10,757 nucleotides of DNA from an uncultured Oscillospiraceae bacterium (GCA_902489595.1 CABUAS010000064.1:1-10757); one strand, 5' to 3'; numbered from the stretch's first letter, positions 1-6,196 are shown. Notes: generated from the sequence alone by a model not told the origin. Numbers and translations are program-made.

Positions 1-28
1 GTTTTAAAATAATATGCAGCTCCTAATT

Positions 29-45
29 TAAATTTTGAAAATTTA
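29..45. repeat. AT-rich perfect palindrome upstream of the aconitase promoter
   Basis: Two 8-base arms, TAAATTTT and AAAATTTA, are perfectly complementary around a single G at position 37. The palindrome ends 26 bases before the -35 box of the aconitase promoter, a position where an activator or a LysR-type regulator could bind. The sequence is so AT-rich that chance is a real possibility. No U-run or upstream gene is visible that would make it a terminator. Confidence 0.35.
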
Positions 46-66
46 TTTTATAACAAAATTGTAATA

Positions 67-92
67 AACATTGACACGAAATAGACAATGTT
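67..92. repeat. Inverted repeat AACATTG-N12-CAATGTT across the aconitase promoter
   Basis: Two perfectly matched 7-base arms lie at 67-73 and 86-92, separated by 12 bases. The left arm covers the start of the -35 box and the right arm ends just before the -10 box, so a protein on this dyad would block or reshape RNA polymerase binding. I cannot assign it to a known regulator. The dyad is directly visible; its role is inference. Confidence 0.4.
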
Positions 93-99
93 GTAAAAT
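71..99 (+). promoter_or_regulatory. Sigma-A type promoter of the aconitase operon
   Basis: TTGACA at 71-76 is a perfect -35 hexamer. TAAAAT at 94-99 matches the TATAAT -10 consensus at five of six positions, and the spacer is the ideal 17 bases. Transcription would start near 106, leaving a leader of about 36 bases before the aconitase ATG at 142. It is the only good promoter upstream of the four plus-strand genes, whose junctions are all short, so it probably serves acn, icd, rex and the downstream gene. Confidence 0.75.
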
Positions 100-109
100 A
101 AATTGACAA
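91..109. promoter_or_regulatory. Possible Rex-like operator over the -10 box (imperfect)
   Basis: TTGTAAA at 91-97 and TTGACAA at 103-109 form arms that pair at six of seven positions, with the TTGT...ACAA outer ends typical of Rex sites. The known clostridial Rex consensus is TTGTTAA-N4-TTAACAA (18 bases). This copy has a 5-base spacer (19 bases), which weakens the call because Rex dimers are sensitive to spacing. It covers the -10 box and expected transcription start, a repressor position. The presence of rex in the same operon makes autoregulation plausible. It remains a candidate. Confidence 0.3.
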
Positions 110-125
110 AAAAATATAACAACTT

Positions 126-130
126 GGAGG
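126..130 (+). promoter_or_regulatory. Ribosome binding site that fixes the aconitase start
   Basis: GGAGG lies 11 bases before the ATG at 142. The open frame could be extended upstream to a TTG at 103, but that codon is within a few bases of the predicted transcription start, has no Shine-Dalgarno sequence, and would place this GGAGG inside the coding region. The ATG at 142 is therefore preferred. Confidence 0.8.
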
Positions 131-141
131 TAATAGTTTTT

Positions 142-2079
142 ATGGGACTTACACTTGCACAAAAACTTATTAAGGCTCACCTTGTTGAGGGAGAGATGAT
201 TCCCGGCACGGAAATCGGACTGAGAATTGACCAGACCTTAACACAGGACGCTACGGGTACAATGGCATACCTTGAATTTGAGGCTATGGGCGTTGACCGT
301 GTAAAAACCGAAAAGAGTGTTGCTTACATAGACCACAACACTTTGCAGACAGGCTTTGAAAATGCCGACGACCACAGATATATTCAGACTGTAACTAAAA
401 AACACGGCATTTATTTTTCAAGACCCGGCAACGGCATTTGCCATCAGGTTCATCTTGAAAGATTCGGCATTCCCGGCAAAACATTAATCGGCTCAGACAG
501 CCACACACCGACAGGCGGCGGTATCGGTATGCTTGCAATGGGTGCAGGCGGGCTTGACGTTGCCGTTGCAATGGGCGGCGGTACATACTACATTCCTATG
601 CCGAAAATGACAAGAATTAATCTTCACGGCTACTTAAAGCCTTGGGTTTCAGCTAAAGACGTTATTCTTGAGGTTTTAAGAATTATGAGCGTTAAAGGCG
701 GCGTTGGCAAAATTATTGAATACGGCGGAGACGGCGTTAAGACTCTTTCAGTTCCCGAGCGTGCAACAATCACAAATATGGGTGCTGAACTCGGCGCAAC
801 AACTTCTATTTTCCCGTCAGATGAAATTACTCTTGCTTTTCTTAAAGCACAGGGCAGAGAAAATGACTGGACAGAAATTTTACCCGACGCTGACGCTGAA
901 TATGATGAAGTGATAGACATTGATCTTTGTTCGCTTACTCCGATGGCCGCTTGCCCGCATATGCCCGATCAGGTTAAAACAACAGATGAAATCGGCAAGC
1001 TTAAAGTTGACCAGGTTGCAATCGGATCCTGCACAAATTCATCATTTGTTGATATGATGAAGGTTGCATCAATTCTTAAAGGCAAAACCGTTTGCCCGAC
1101 TGTTTCACTCTGCATTGCACCGGGTTCAAAGCAGGTTCTTAATATGCTTGCACTCAACGGTGCACTTTCCGATATGATTAACGCTGGAGCAAGAATTCTT
1201 GAATCTGCCTGTGGTCCTTGTATCGGTATGGGTCAGAGCCCGAATTCAAAAGGCGTTTCACTCAGAACCTTTAACAGAAACTTTGAGGGCAGGAGCGGCA
1301 CAAAAGACGCAGGAATTTACCTTGTTTCACCTGAAGTTGCGGCAGCATCTGCACTTACAGGCTACCTTACCGACCCGAGAGAACTCGGCGAGGCACCGAA
1401 AGTTACAATGCCTGAAAAATTTATTATTAACGATAATATGATTGAACCTCCTGCAACTCCCGAAGAGGCAGACAGCGTTGAAGTTCTGCGCGGACCGAAC
1501 ATCAAGCCGTTTCCAAAAACAGAACCCCTGCCCGAAAATATTGAGGCTAAGGTTATGCTTAAAGTCGGTGATAACATCACTACCGACCACATTATGCCTG
1601 CAGGCGCTAAAATTCTTCCGCTCAGGTCAAACATTCCAAAAATTTCAGAACACTGCTTTGAGGTTTGCGATGAAACCTTCCCTGCAAGAATTAAGGCTGA
1701 GGGCAAAGGATTTATCGTTGGCGGTGTAAATTACGGACAGGGCTCATCAAGAGAACACGCCGCACTTGCTCCTCTTTATCTCGGTGTAAAGGCAGTTATT
1801 ACTAAGAGCTTTGCAAGAATTCATATTGCAAACCTTGTAAACGCAGGTATTCTGCCGTTCACTTTCAAAAACGAGAATGATTATGACAGGATTGACCAGA
1901 TGGACAATCTTGCACTTATGAATATAAGAGAACACATTGAAAACGGCACAACAGTAATTCTTAAAAACATTACTAAAGGTGAAGAATATGAGCTTGACTC
2001 CTCTCACCTTTCACAGCGCCAGAGAGCAATGCTTCTCTGCGGCGGTCTGCTTGACTATACAAGAGAAATGAACAAATAA
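142..2079 (+). CDS. acn: Aconitate hydratase (aconitase), compact bacterial type
   Basis: This cytoplasmic enzyme interconverts citrate and isocitrate through cis-aconitate using a [4Fe-4S] cluster. From the ATG at 142 it is 645 residues, close to the mitochondrial-like or 'Aquifex-type' aconitases rather than the roughly 900-residue AcnA type. Visible motifs, in order: QDATG (35-39), substrate-site DH (64-65), GSDSHTPTGGG (117-127), and cluster cysteines C297 (IGSCTNS) and C357/C360 (ACGPCIGMG). TTDHIMPAG (480-488) opens the C-terminal swivel domain, which carries the catalytic serine region YGQGSSREH (531-539) and SFARIH (556-561). All expected residues are present, so it should be active. 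A 3-isopropylmalate dehydratase would normally be two subunits, which argues against that reading. It heads the operon, with icd 13 bases downstream catalysing the next step. No citrate synthase gene is in the window. Confidence 0.95.
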   Translation: MGLTLAQKLIKAHLVEGEMIPGTEIGLRIDQTLTQDATGTMAYLEFEAMGVDRVKTEKSVAYIDHNTLQTGFENADDHRYIQTVTKKHGIYFSRPGNGICHQVHLERFGIPGKTLIGSDSHTPTGGGIGMLAMGAGGLDVAVAMGGGTYYIPMPKMTRINLHGYLKPWVSAKDVILEVLRIMSVKGGVGKIIEYGGDGVKTLSVPERATITNMGAELGATTSIFPSDEITLAFLKAQGRENDWTEILPDADAEYDEVIDIDLCSLTPMAACPHMPDQVKTTDEIGKLKVDQVAIGSCTNSSFVDMMKVASILKGKTVCPTVSLCIAPGSKQVLNMLALNGALSDMINAGARILESACGPCIGMGQSPNSKGVSLRTFNRNFEGRSGTKDAGIYLVSPEVAAASALTGYLTDPRELGEAPKVTMPEKFIINDNMIEPPATPEEADSVEVLRGPNIKPFPKTEPLPENIEAKVMLKVGDNITTDHIMPAGAKILPLRSNIPKISEHCFEVCDETFPARIKAEGKGFIVGGVNYGQGSSREHAALAPLYLGVKAVITKSFARIHIANLVNAGILPFTFKNENDYDRIDQMDNLALMNIREHIENGTTVILKNITKGEEYELDSSHLSQRQRAMLLCGGLLDYTREMNK

Positions 2080-2092
2080 TAAGGAGATACAA

Positions 2093-3268
2093 ATGACAGA
2101 CGAAAAAAGAGCGATTGACGAAGCTGTTGAAAAATTCCGTGCTTTAATGGAAGGACAGCTTAAAAGAGCAAAAAAGATTAAAGAAGACAAGGATTTTGTT
2201 GATTATGACAAGCTTGACAAAATTGTTATCGGCATCTGCGGCGGTGACGGAATAGGTCCCGTTATCACAAAGGAAAGCGAAAGAGTGCTTGCATTTCTTC
2301 TTAAAGATGAGGTTGCAAGCGGTAAGGTTGAATTCAAGGAAATCGACGGACTTACTATTGAAAACAGAGCAAAATGCCTTAAAGCCATTCCCGATGATGT
2401 TCTTGAAGAATTAAAGGCATGCCACGTTATTCTTAAAGGTCCTACAACTACACCCCGTCAGGGCGACGGCTGGCCTAATGTTGAATCGGCAAATGTTGCA
2501 ATGAGAAAAGCACTTGACCTTTTTGCAAATATGCGTCCCGTTAAAGTTCCCGAGGAAGGCATAGACTGGACTTTCTTCCGTGAAAACACAGAGGGCGGCT
2601 ATGCAGTAGGCTCATACGGTGTAAACATCACAGACGACCTTGCAGTTGATTTTACCGTTGCTACTCAGGAAGGCTGCGACAGAATTGCACGCCTTGCTTA
2701 CGAATACGCTAAAAAGAACAACAAAGGCAAGGTTTCAATCATCACAAAAGCCAACATTATCAAAACTACAGACGGCAAATTCCTTAACACTGCTAAGAAA
2801 ATCGGTGAGGAATACCCTGACATTGTTACTGACGACTGGTATATTGACATCACAACGGCAAAACTTATTGACCCGATGAGAAGAAAAGATTTTAAAGTAT
2901 TTGTTCTTCCGAACCTTTACGGTGATATTATCACCGACGAAGCCGCCGAATTTCAGGGCGGCGTTGGCACGGCAGGGTCGGCAAACATCGGTAAAAAATA
3001 CGCTATGTTTGAGGCTATCCACGGCTCGGCACCGAGAATGATTGCCGAGGGCAGAGGTCAGTATGCTGACCCTTGCAGTATGCTCAGAGCATCTGCAATG
3101 CTGCTTTCACATATTGGTTATCAGGACAAGGCTGAAGCTCTTGAAAAAGCACTCGACAAGTGTATGTTTGAAGAAAAGAAACTCACAATCACAGGAAGAG
3201 ATACAGGATGCACCTGCAGTGAATTCGGTGATTATGTAATGGAAACAATAGAGGCTATGACAAAATAA
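2093..3268 (+). CDS. icd: Isocitrate dehydrogenase (isocitrate/isopropylmalate dehydrogenase family)
   Basis: It oxidatively decarboxylates isocitrate to 2-oxoglutarate, making NADH or NADPH; with aconitase it forms the oxidative TCA branch feeding glutamate synthesis. The 391 residues show GDGIGP (51-56), GPTTTP (116-121), and the isocitrate-binding set S132, N134, R138 and R148 in the same spacing as E. coli S113, N115, R119 and R129. RENTEGGY (163-170), catalytic K219, metal-binding D252, D278 and D282, and HGSAP (310-314) follow. S132 and N134 favour isocitrate over isopropylmalate. After HGSAP come R315 and M316, where NADP enzymes usually have Lys-Tyr and NAD enzymes Asp-Ile, so cofactor choice is unclear. 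A charged leader of about 40 residues precedes the Rossmann-like core. AAGGAGA sits 5 bases before the ATG; the gene is clearly cotranscribed with acn. Confidence 0.93.
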   Translation: MTDEKRAIDEAVEKFRALMEGQLKRAKKIKEDKDFVDYDKLDKIVIGICGGDGIGPVITKESERVLAFLLKDEVASGKVEFKEIDGLTIENRAKCLKAIPDDVLEELKACHVILKGPTTTPRQGDGWPNVESANVAMRKALDLFANMRPVKVPEEGIDWTFFRENTEGGYAVGSYGVNITDDLAVDFTVATQEGCDRIARLAYEYAKKNNKGKVSIITKANIIKTTDGKFLNTAKKIGEEYPDIVTDDWYIDITTAKLIDPMRRKDFKVFVLPNLYGDIITDEAAEFQGGVGTAGSANIGKKYAMFEAIHGSAPRMIAEGRGQYADPCSMLRASAMLLSHIGYQDKAEALEKALDKCMFEEKKLTITGRDTGCTCSEFGDYVMETIEAMTK

Positions 3269-3304
3269 TAAAACGTAAATATAAAAAAAGAGAGGTCAGA
3301 CGGT

Positions 3305-3946
3305 ATGGATAAAAAAAGTGATATTTCTATCTCCGTTATAAAAAGACTCCCCCGCTATTACCGTTTTCTGCAGAGTCTTAAAGAAAACGGAATTATAAGA
3401 ATAAGTTCTAAGGAACTTGCAAACAGAATGGGACTTACTGCGTCACAGATTCGCCACGATTTTAACTGTTTCGGCGGATTCGGTCAGCAGGGATACGGCT
3501 ACAATGTGCCCGAACTTCATTCAAAAATCGGTGAAATTCTCGGAATTCAGATTGAAAAGAAAACTATTTTAATCGGTGCAGGCAATCTCGGTAAAGCAGT
3601 TTCAAACAAAATTTTCGGTGTCAAAAGCGGTTTTCGCCTTATCGGAATTTTTGATAAAAACGAGGCTCTCTGCGGCAATATGATCAAAGGTATCCCTGTC
3701 AGAAACATTGATTATATTGAAAATTTCTGCATTGACAATAAGCCTGTCTGTGCTGTAATCTGCATACCGTCAAACGATATGAAAGAACTTACTGATATGC
3801 TTATCAGTCTTGGCGTTCGCAGTTTCTGGAATTTCAGCAATTATGACATTGCAATGGCACACCCCGAAGTGCTTGTTGAAAATGTGCATCTTACCGACAG
3901 TCTTATGACGCTTGGCTACCTTACTTCGGTGGAGGAACAGGAATGA
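3305..3946 (+). CDS. rex: Redox-sensing transcriptional repressor Rex
   Basis: Rex is a homodimeric DNA-binding protein that senses NADH/NAD+: it binds operators when NADH is low and leaves DNA when NADH rises, releasing fermentation and NADH-reoxidation genes. The 213 residues match the family length. The N-terminal winged helix spans about 1-80 and includes RLPRYYRFL (14-22) and the Rex signature ASQIRHDF...GYGYNV (46-68). A Rossmann fold follows, with ILIGAGNLG (88-96) and the adenine-ribose Asp D117, then a C-terminal swapped helix including HPEVLVENVHLTDSL (186-200). AGAGAGG lies 9 bases before the ATG, and the icd-rex gap is 36 bases without a hairpin, so rex likely shares the acn promoter. 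Its TGA stop overlaps the next gene's ATG. Likely targets (inference) include its own operon and perhaps the nearby ldh. Confidence 0.95.
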   Translation: MDKKSDISISVIKRLPRYYRFLQSLKENGIIRISSKELANRMGLTASQIRHDFNCFGGFGQQGYGYNVPELHSKIGEILGIQIEKKTILIGAGNLGKAVSNKIFGVKSGFRLIGIFDKNEALCGNMIKGIPVRNIDYIENFCIDNKPVCAVICIPSNDMKELTDMLISLGVRSFWNFSNYDIAMAHPEVLVENVHLTDSLMTLGYLTSVEEQE

Positions 3947-4629
3947 TAAAAATCAGTTCCAAAGACATTGTTGATGTTTTAGCCTACGGTGATACAAAGG
4001 CAATAATTGTTGAGAAAAAGCCGCTTTTGAACACCACAAAATTCAAAGTCAGTTACAATGTTGTTGATTTTGAGAGCAAGACAAAAGAAGTGCTTACCAA
4101 AAACGCTTATCTTTTAAAAAAATTCGGCTCTTCGTTTAAGAAGATAAGTGAAGCAATACCGAATTTTGTTCAGTGTGACTCGGCAATTCTCTATGACAGG
4201 CGGATACTTACCGTATATCCAAACGGCGAAGCAGGCATATTTGACCGTGACGGCGAACTTTCATGGAGCGGATATTTTAAATATCACGATGAAATTGTAT
4301 ATAAATGTGCACTTGACGGCAAGTATTTCTGGTCTATCTGCCCCGCCGAAAACTGCGTTATAAGATATTCCAGCCAAAATATGCAGGTGGATTTAAGACT
4401 TGGAGGCAAAGACGCGCCAACATTTATCAGTCCCACTCACATCTGCGTTGACGACGGCGACATATATGTTTGTTCCGGCGGCAACAAAATAAGAAAAATT
4501 GACAAAATCAATTTTACGGTTTCCGATTATCTTTCATTCGACGAAAAAGTTTATGAATTTTATAAATTCGGAAAATATGCCGTTACTGTTCTTTCAAGCG
4601 GTACTTATCTGCTTGAGGATAACAACTGA
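3943..4629 (+). CDS. Uncharacterised protein translationally coupled to rex; propeller-like strand repeats
   Basis: I do not recognise this 228-residue protein. Its ATG overlaps the rex TGA (ATGA), so translation is probably coupled; GGAGGAACAGG just upstream, inside rex, supplies the ribosome binding site. There is no signal peptide or membrane segment, so it should be cytoplasmic. Residues 1-72 are charged, with VSYNVVDFESKTKEV (36-50) suggesting beta strands. From about 76 onward there are roughly four strand-rich units of about 40 residues (76-110, 116-154, 160-196, 200-226). One contains PTHICVDDGDIYVCSGGNKI (164-183), which reads like an NHL or six-bladed beta-propeller blade (Pro...Asp...Gly-x-hydrophobic-Tyr-Val). 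With only about four blades it would be a partial propeller or would need to dimerise. Position suggests a link to redox control or the TCA branch, but no function can be assigned. Confidence 0.85.
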   Translation: MIKISSKDIVDVLAYGDTKAIIVEKKPLLNTTKFKVSYNVVDFESKTKEVLTKNAYLLKKFGSSFKKISEAIPNFVQCDSAILYDRRILTVYPNGEAGIFDRDGELSWSGYFKYHDEIVYKCALDGKYFWSICPAENCVIRYSSQNMQVDLRLGGKDAPTFISPTHICVDDGDIYVCSGGNKIRKIDKINFTVSDYLSFDEKVYEFYKFGKYAVTVLSSGTYLLEDNN

Positions 4630-4643
4630 ATTAATTATATTCT

Positions 4644-4666
4644 AAGGGTCGGTATTGCCGACCCTT
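4644..4666 (+). terminator. Hairpin terminator between convergent operons
   Basis: AAGGGTCGG (4644-4652) pairs perfectly with CCGACCCTT (4658-4666) around a 5-base loop. It begins 15 bases after the plus-strand operon's last stop codon, so it most likely ends the acn-icd-rex transcript. The following bases TATCGTTCGATTTC are only weakly T-rich. The stem reaches the ldh stop codon on the opposite strand, so it may act in both directions, although the minus-strand side also lacks a clear U-run. Confidence 0.7.
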
Positions 4667-5610
4667 TATCGTTCGATTTCTTTCAGCATTTCTCTGATGA
4701 TTCCACAGGAATTATTAAATTTTTTCTTTTCTTCATCAGACAAGTCAATTTTAACAATTTCACGAACACCGTTTCTGTTTACAACAGCCGGAACACCGAT
4801 ATAAATTCCGTTTTCGCCATACTCCCCTCTTAAGTAAGCCGACACGGTGAATATTGAATTTTCATCATTAAGAATTGCACGCGACAATCTTGCAAGCACC
4901 ATTCCGATACCGTAATAAGTTGCGCCTTTTGCCTCAATAATTTCGTAAGCTGACATTCTCACCTGTTCTTCAATACTTCGCAAATCCTGTTTAATATGAT
5001 TGCTTTCTTTTTCAAAATCTGCAATCGGGACAGATGAAATCATCGCTCTGCTCCACGCAACAAATTCCGAATCGCCATGCTCTCCCATAACATAGGCGTG
5101 AACATTGCGAGGATTGATTTTAAAATAATCACTAATCATATAACGAAGTCTTGCAGAGTCAAGACTTGTGCCCGAACCAAGAACACGTCCGCTCGGAAAA
5201 CCTGACAAGTCATAAACAACTTTAGTCATAACATCAACAGGATTGCCTGCAACAAGAAAAACACCGTTGAAACCGCTGCCGACGATTCCGTTTACAATAG
5301 ATTTGAAAACCTTATAATTCTTTTTCAGCAAATCACGGCGTGACTCACCATCCTTCTGCGGTGCGCCTGCACAAATTACAACAACATCCATATCAGCGCA
5401 ATCGCTGTAACTGCCGGCGTAAATTTTCATACTGCTCGGCGCAAAAGGCAGACCGTGATTCAAATCAGCCGCCTCGCCTTTCACACGCTCTTCATCAATA
5501 TCTATAAGGCATAACTCATCACAGATATTCTGATTTAAAAGTGAATAGGCAAAGCTCATTCCAACCATACCGCAACCGATTATTGCAACCTTTTTACTAT
5601 CTTTAAACAT
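4666..5610 (-). CDS. ldh: L-lactate dehydrogenase, NAD-dependent
   Basis: It reduces pyruvate to L-lactate and regenerates NAD+ in fermentation. From the ATG at 5610 it has 314 residues, the normal length. Visible residues: GCGMVG (12-17) for NAD binding, D37 after the second strand, Q85 in GAPQKDGESR (the LDH-defining Gln; malate dehydrogenases have Arg), R91, D151 and R154, catalytic H178 in GEHGDSE, and T231 in KGATYYG. R156 and H171 match the pair that binds fructose-1,6-bisphosphate in Bacillus LDH (R173, H188), suggesting FBP activation. An in-frame ATG at 5637 would add nine residues, but it has no ribosome binding site and lies in a hairpin; the ATG at 5610 has GGGTGAT before it and starts right at the Rossmann strand. 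The gap to the upstream phosphoribosyltransferase gene is 46 bases. Confidence 0.95.
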   Translation of the reverse strand: MFKDSKKVAIIGCGMVGMSFAYSLLNQNICDELCLIDIDEERVKGEAADLNHGLPFAPSSMKIYAGSYSDCADMDVVVICAGAPQKDGESRRDLLKKNYKVFKSIVNGIVGSGFNGVFLVAGNPVDVMTKVVYDLSGFPSGRVLGSGTSLDSARLRYMISDYFKINPRNVHAYVMGEHGDSEFVAWSRAMISSVPIADFEKESNHIKQDLRSIEEQVRMSAYEIIEAKGATYYGIGMVLARLSRAILNDENSIFTVSAYLRGEYGENGIYIGVPAVVNRNGVREIVKIDLSDEEKKKFNNSCGIIREMLKEIER

Positions 5611-5613
5611 AAA

Positions 5614-5620
5614 ATCACCC
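5614..5620 (-). promoter_or_regulatory. Ribosome binding site of ldh, partly inside a hairpin
   Basis: On the minus strand GGGTGAT precedes the ATG at 5610 with three bases between. It matches the right half of the full anti-Shine-Dalgarno complement (GGAGGTGAT), so the aligned spacing is normal. Its GGG forms the end of the 3' arm of the 5618-5646 hairpin, which could hide the site. It supports 5610 over 5637 as the start. Confidence 0.55.
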
Positions 5621-5646
5621 GAAAGTATTATTGCCATACTTTCGGG
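5618..5646 (-). terminator. 11-bp perfect hairpin between the phosphoribosyltransferase gene and ldh
   Basis: On the minus strand CCCGAAAGTAT (5646-5636) pairs perfectly with ATACTTTCGGG (5628-5618) around a 7-base loop. It starts 10 bases after the phosphoribosyltransferase stop codon, the usual place for a terminator of the alaS-HIT-phosphoribosyltransferase transcript. The tail is TGATTTTATG, a poor U-run, and it runs straight into the ldh ribosome binding site and start codon. It may therefore be a partial terminator, an attenuator, or a structure limiting ldh translation. The hairpin is seen directly; which role applies is unresolved. Confidence 0.6.
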
Positions 5647-5656
5647 CTTAATTCTG

Positions 5657-6196
5657 TTATTTAAAGAAAAGCGGAAGCTTTGAAAGATAAATTATATCAT
5701 CTCTGTCTGCTGCATCGCCCTCTGCAAGAGGTGCAGCCATTGCAACAATATTGCCGTCAAAAGCATTGATAACTTTTTTAGCAGATTCAATAGATTCGCC
5801 TGTTGAAATAACATCATCAACAAGTAAAACTCTTTTGCCTTTAAGTAAATCACCGTCTTCGTGACCGAGATAAAGATACTGCTGATTTTTTGTTGTGATG
5901 GAATGAACGGGAATTTTAACGGGATTATCCATATAAACCTTAGTGTTTTTACGGATAACTATGTACTTATTACCGCTCTGTTTACTCATTTCATAAGCAA
6001 GCGGAATGCTCTTTGCTTCGGGAGTTACGATATAATCAAAATCGGGGCATTTTTCAATAAGTGCCTCGGCGCATTTTTCGGTAAGTTCAACATCACCGAA
6101 AAGAATAAATGCCGCAATATCCATCTTATCACTTACAGGGAACTTCTGAAGTTCACGCTCAAGACCTGCAATTTTTAAAGTATATGTGTCACTCAT
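5657..6196 (-). CDS. Phosphoribosyltransferase family protein (adenine phosphoribosyltransferase-like)
   Basis: A 179-residue type I phosphoribosyltransferase, a cytoplasmic nucleobase-salvage type enzyme using PRPP. The PRPP-binding loop VLLVDDVISTGES (123-135) with the acidic pair D127-D128 is clear. IVTPEAKSIPLAYEMSK (56-72) followed by YIVIRK (78-83) resembles the corresponding part of adenine phosphoribosyltransferases (PLAYE...VRK), and the length fits that group. The loop reads ISTGES rather than the usual ATGGT/S, so the exact base (adenine, xanthine or other) is uncertain and no gene symbol is given. Its ATG overlaps the stop codon of the HIT gene by four bases, with GGAGAG 8 bases upstream, so the two are translationally coupled in the alaS operon. 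The 3' end holds a candidate promoter for ldh. Confidence 0.88.
   Translation of the reverse strand: MSDTYTLKIAGLERELQKFPVSDKMDIAAFILFGDVELTEKCAEALIEKCPDFDYIVTPEAKSIPLAYEMSKQSGNKYIVIRKNTKVYMDNPVKIPVHSITTKNQQYLYLGHEDGDLLKGKRVLLVDDVISTGESIESAKKVINAFDGNIVAMAAPLAEGDAADRDDIIYLSKLPLFFK
5691..5699 (-). promoter_or_regulatory. Extended -10 motif inside the phosphoribosyltransferase gene, possible ldh promoter
   Basis: On the minus strand TGATATAAT is a perfect TGnTATAAT extended -10 element, a type that can work without a good -35 box; none is seen at 16-18 bases. Transcription would start near 5684, giving ldh a leader of about 74 bases containing the 5618-5646 hairpin. The motif lies within codons for Asp-Ile-Ile-Tyr, so it could be chance. 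Confidence 0.35.

Noticed and set aside
103..141. In-frame upstream TTG start that would add 13 residues to aconitase
   Set aside because: It has no Shine-Dalgarno sequence, lies at the predicted transcription start, and the GGAGG at 126-130 points to the ATG at 142; the conserved aconitase N-terminus also begins after 142.
1362..1706. A 114-codon minus-strand open frame opposite aconitase
   Set aside because: It is antisense to the conserved aconitase linker and swivel-domain region, with no start signal; it mirrors codon bias of the real gene.
142..2079. Reading the first gene as a 3-isopropylmalate or homoaconitate dehydratase
   Set aside because: Those enzymes are usually split into separate large and small subunits; here both domains are fused with aconitase motifs, and the next gene is an isocitrate-type dehydrogenase.
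4745..4760. TTAACAA-like half site within ldh as a Rex operator
   Set aside because: Only one half is present, it lies deep inside the coding sequence near the 3' end of ldh, and no paired arm is found at the right spacing.
5611..5637. Upstream ATG at 5637 for lactate dehydrogenase
   Set aside because: It sits inside a perfect hairpin with no ribosome binding site; the added nine residues are not part of the LDH fold, whereas the ATG at 5610 is properly placed.
5861..6178. A 105-codon plus-strand open frame opposite the phosphoribosyltransferase gene
   Set aside because: It is a shadow of the conserved minus-strand gene, without a convincing start signal or protein family.
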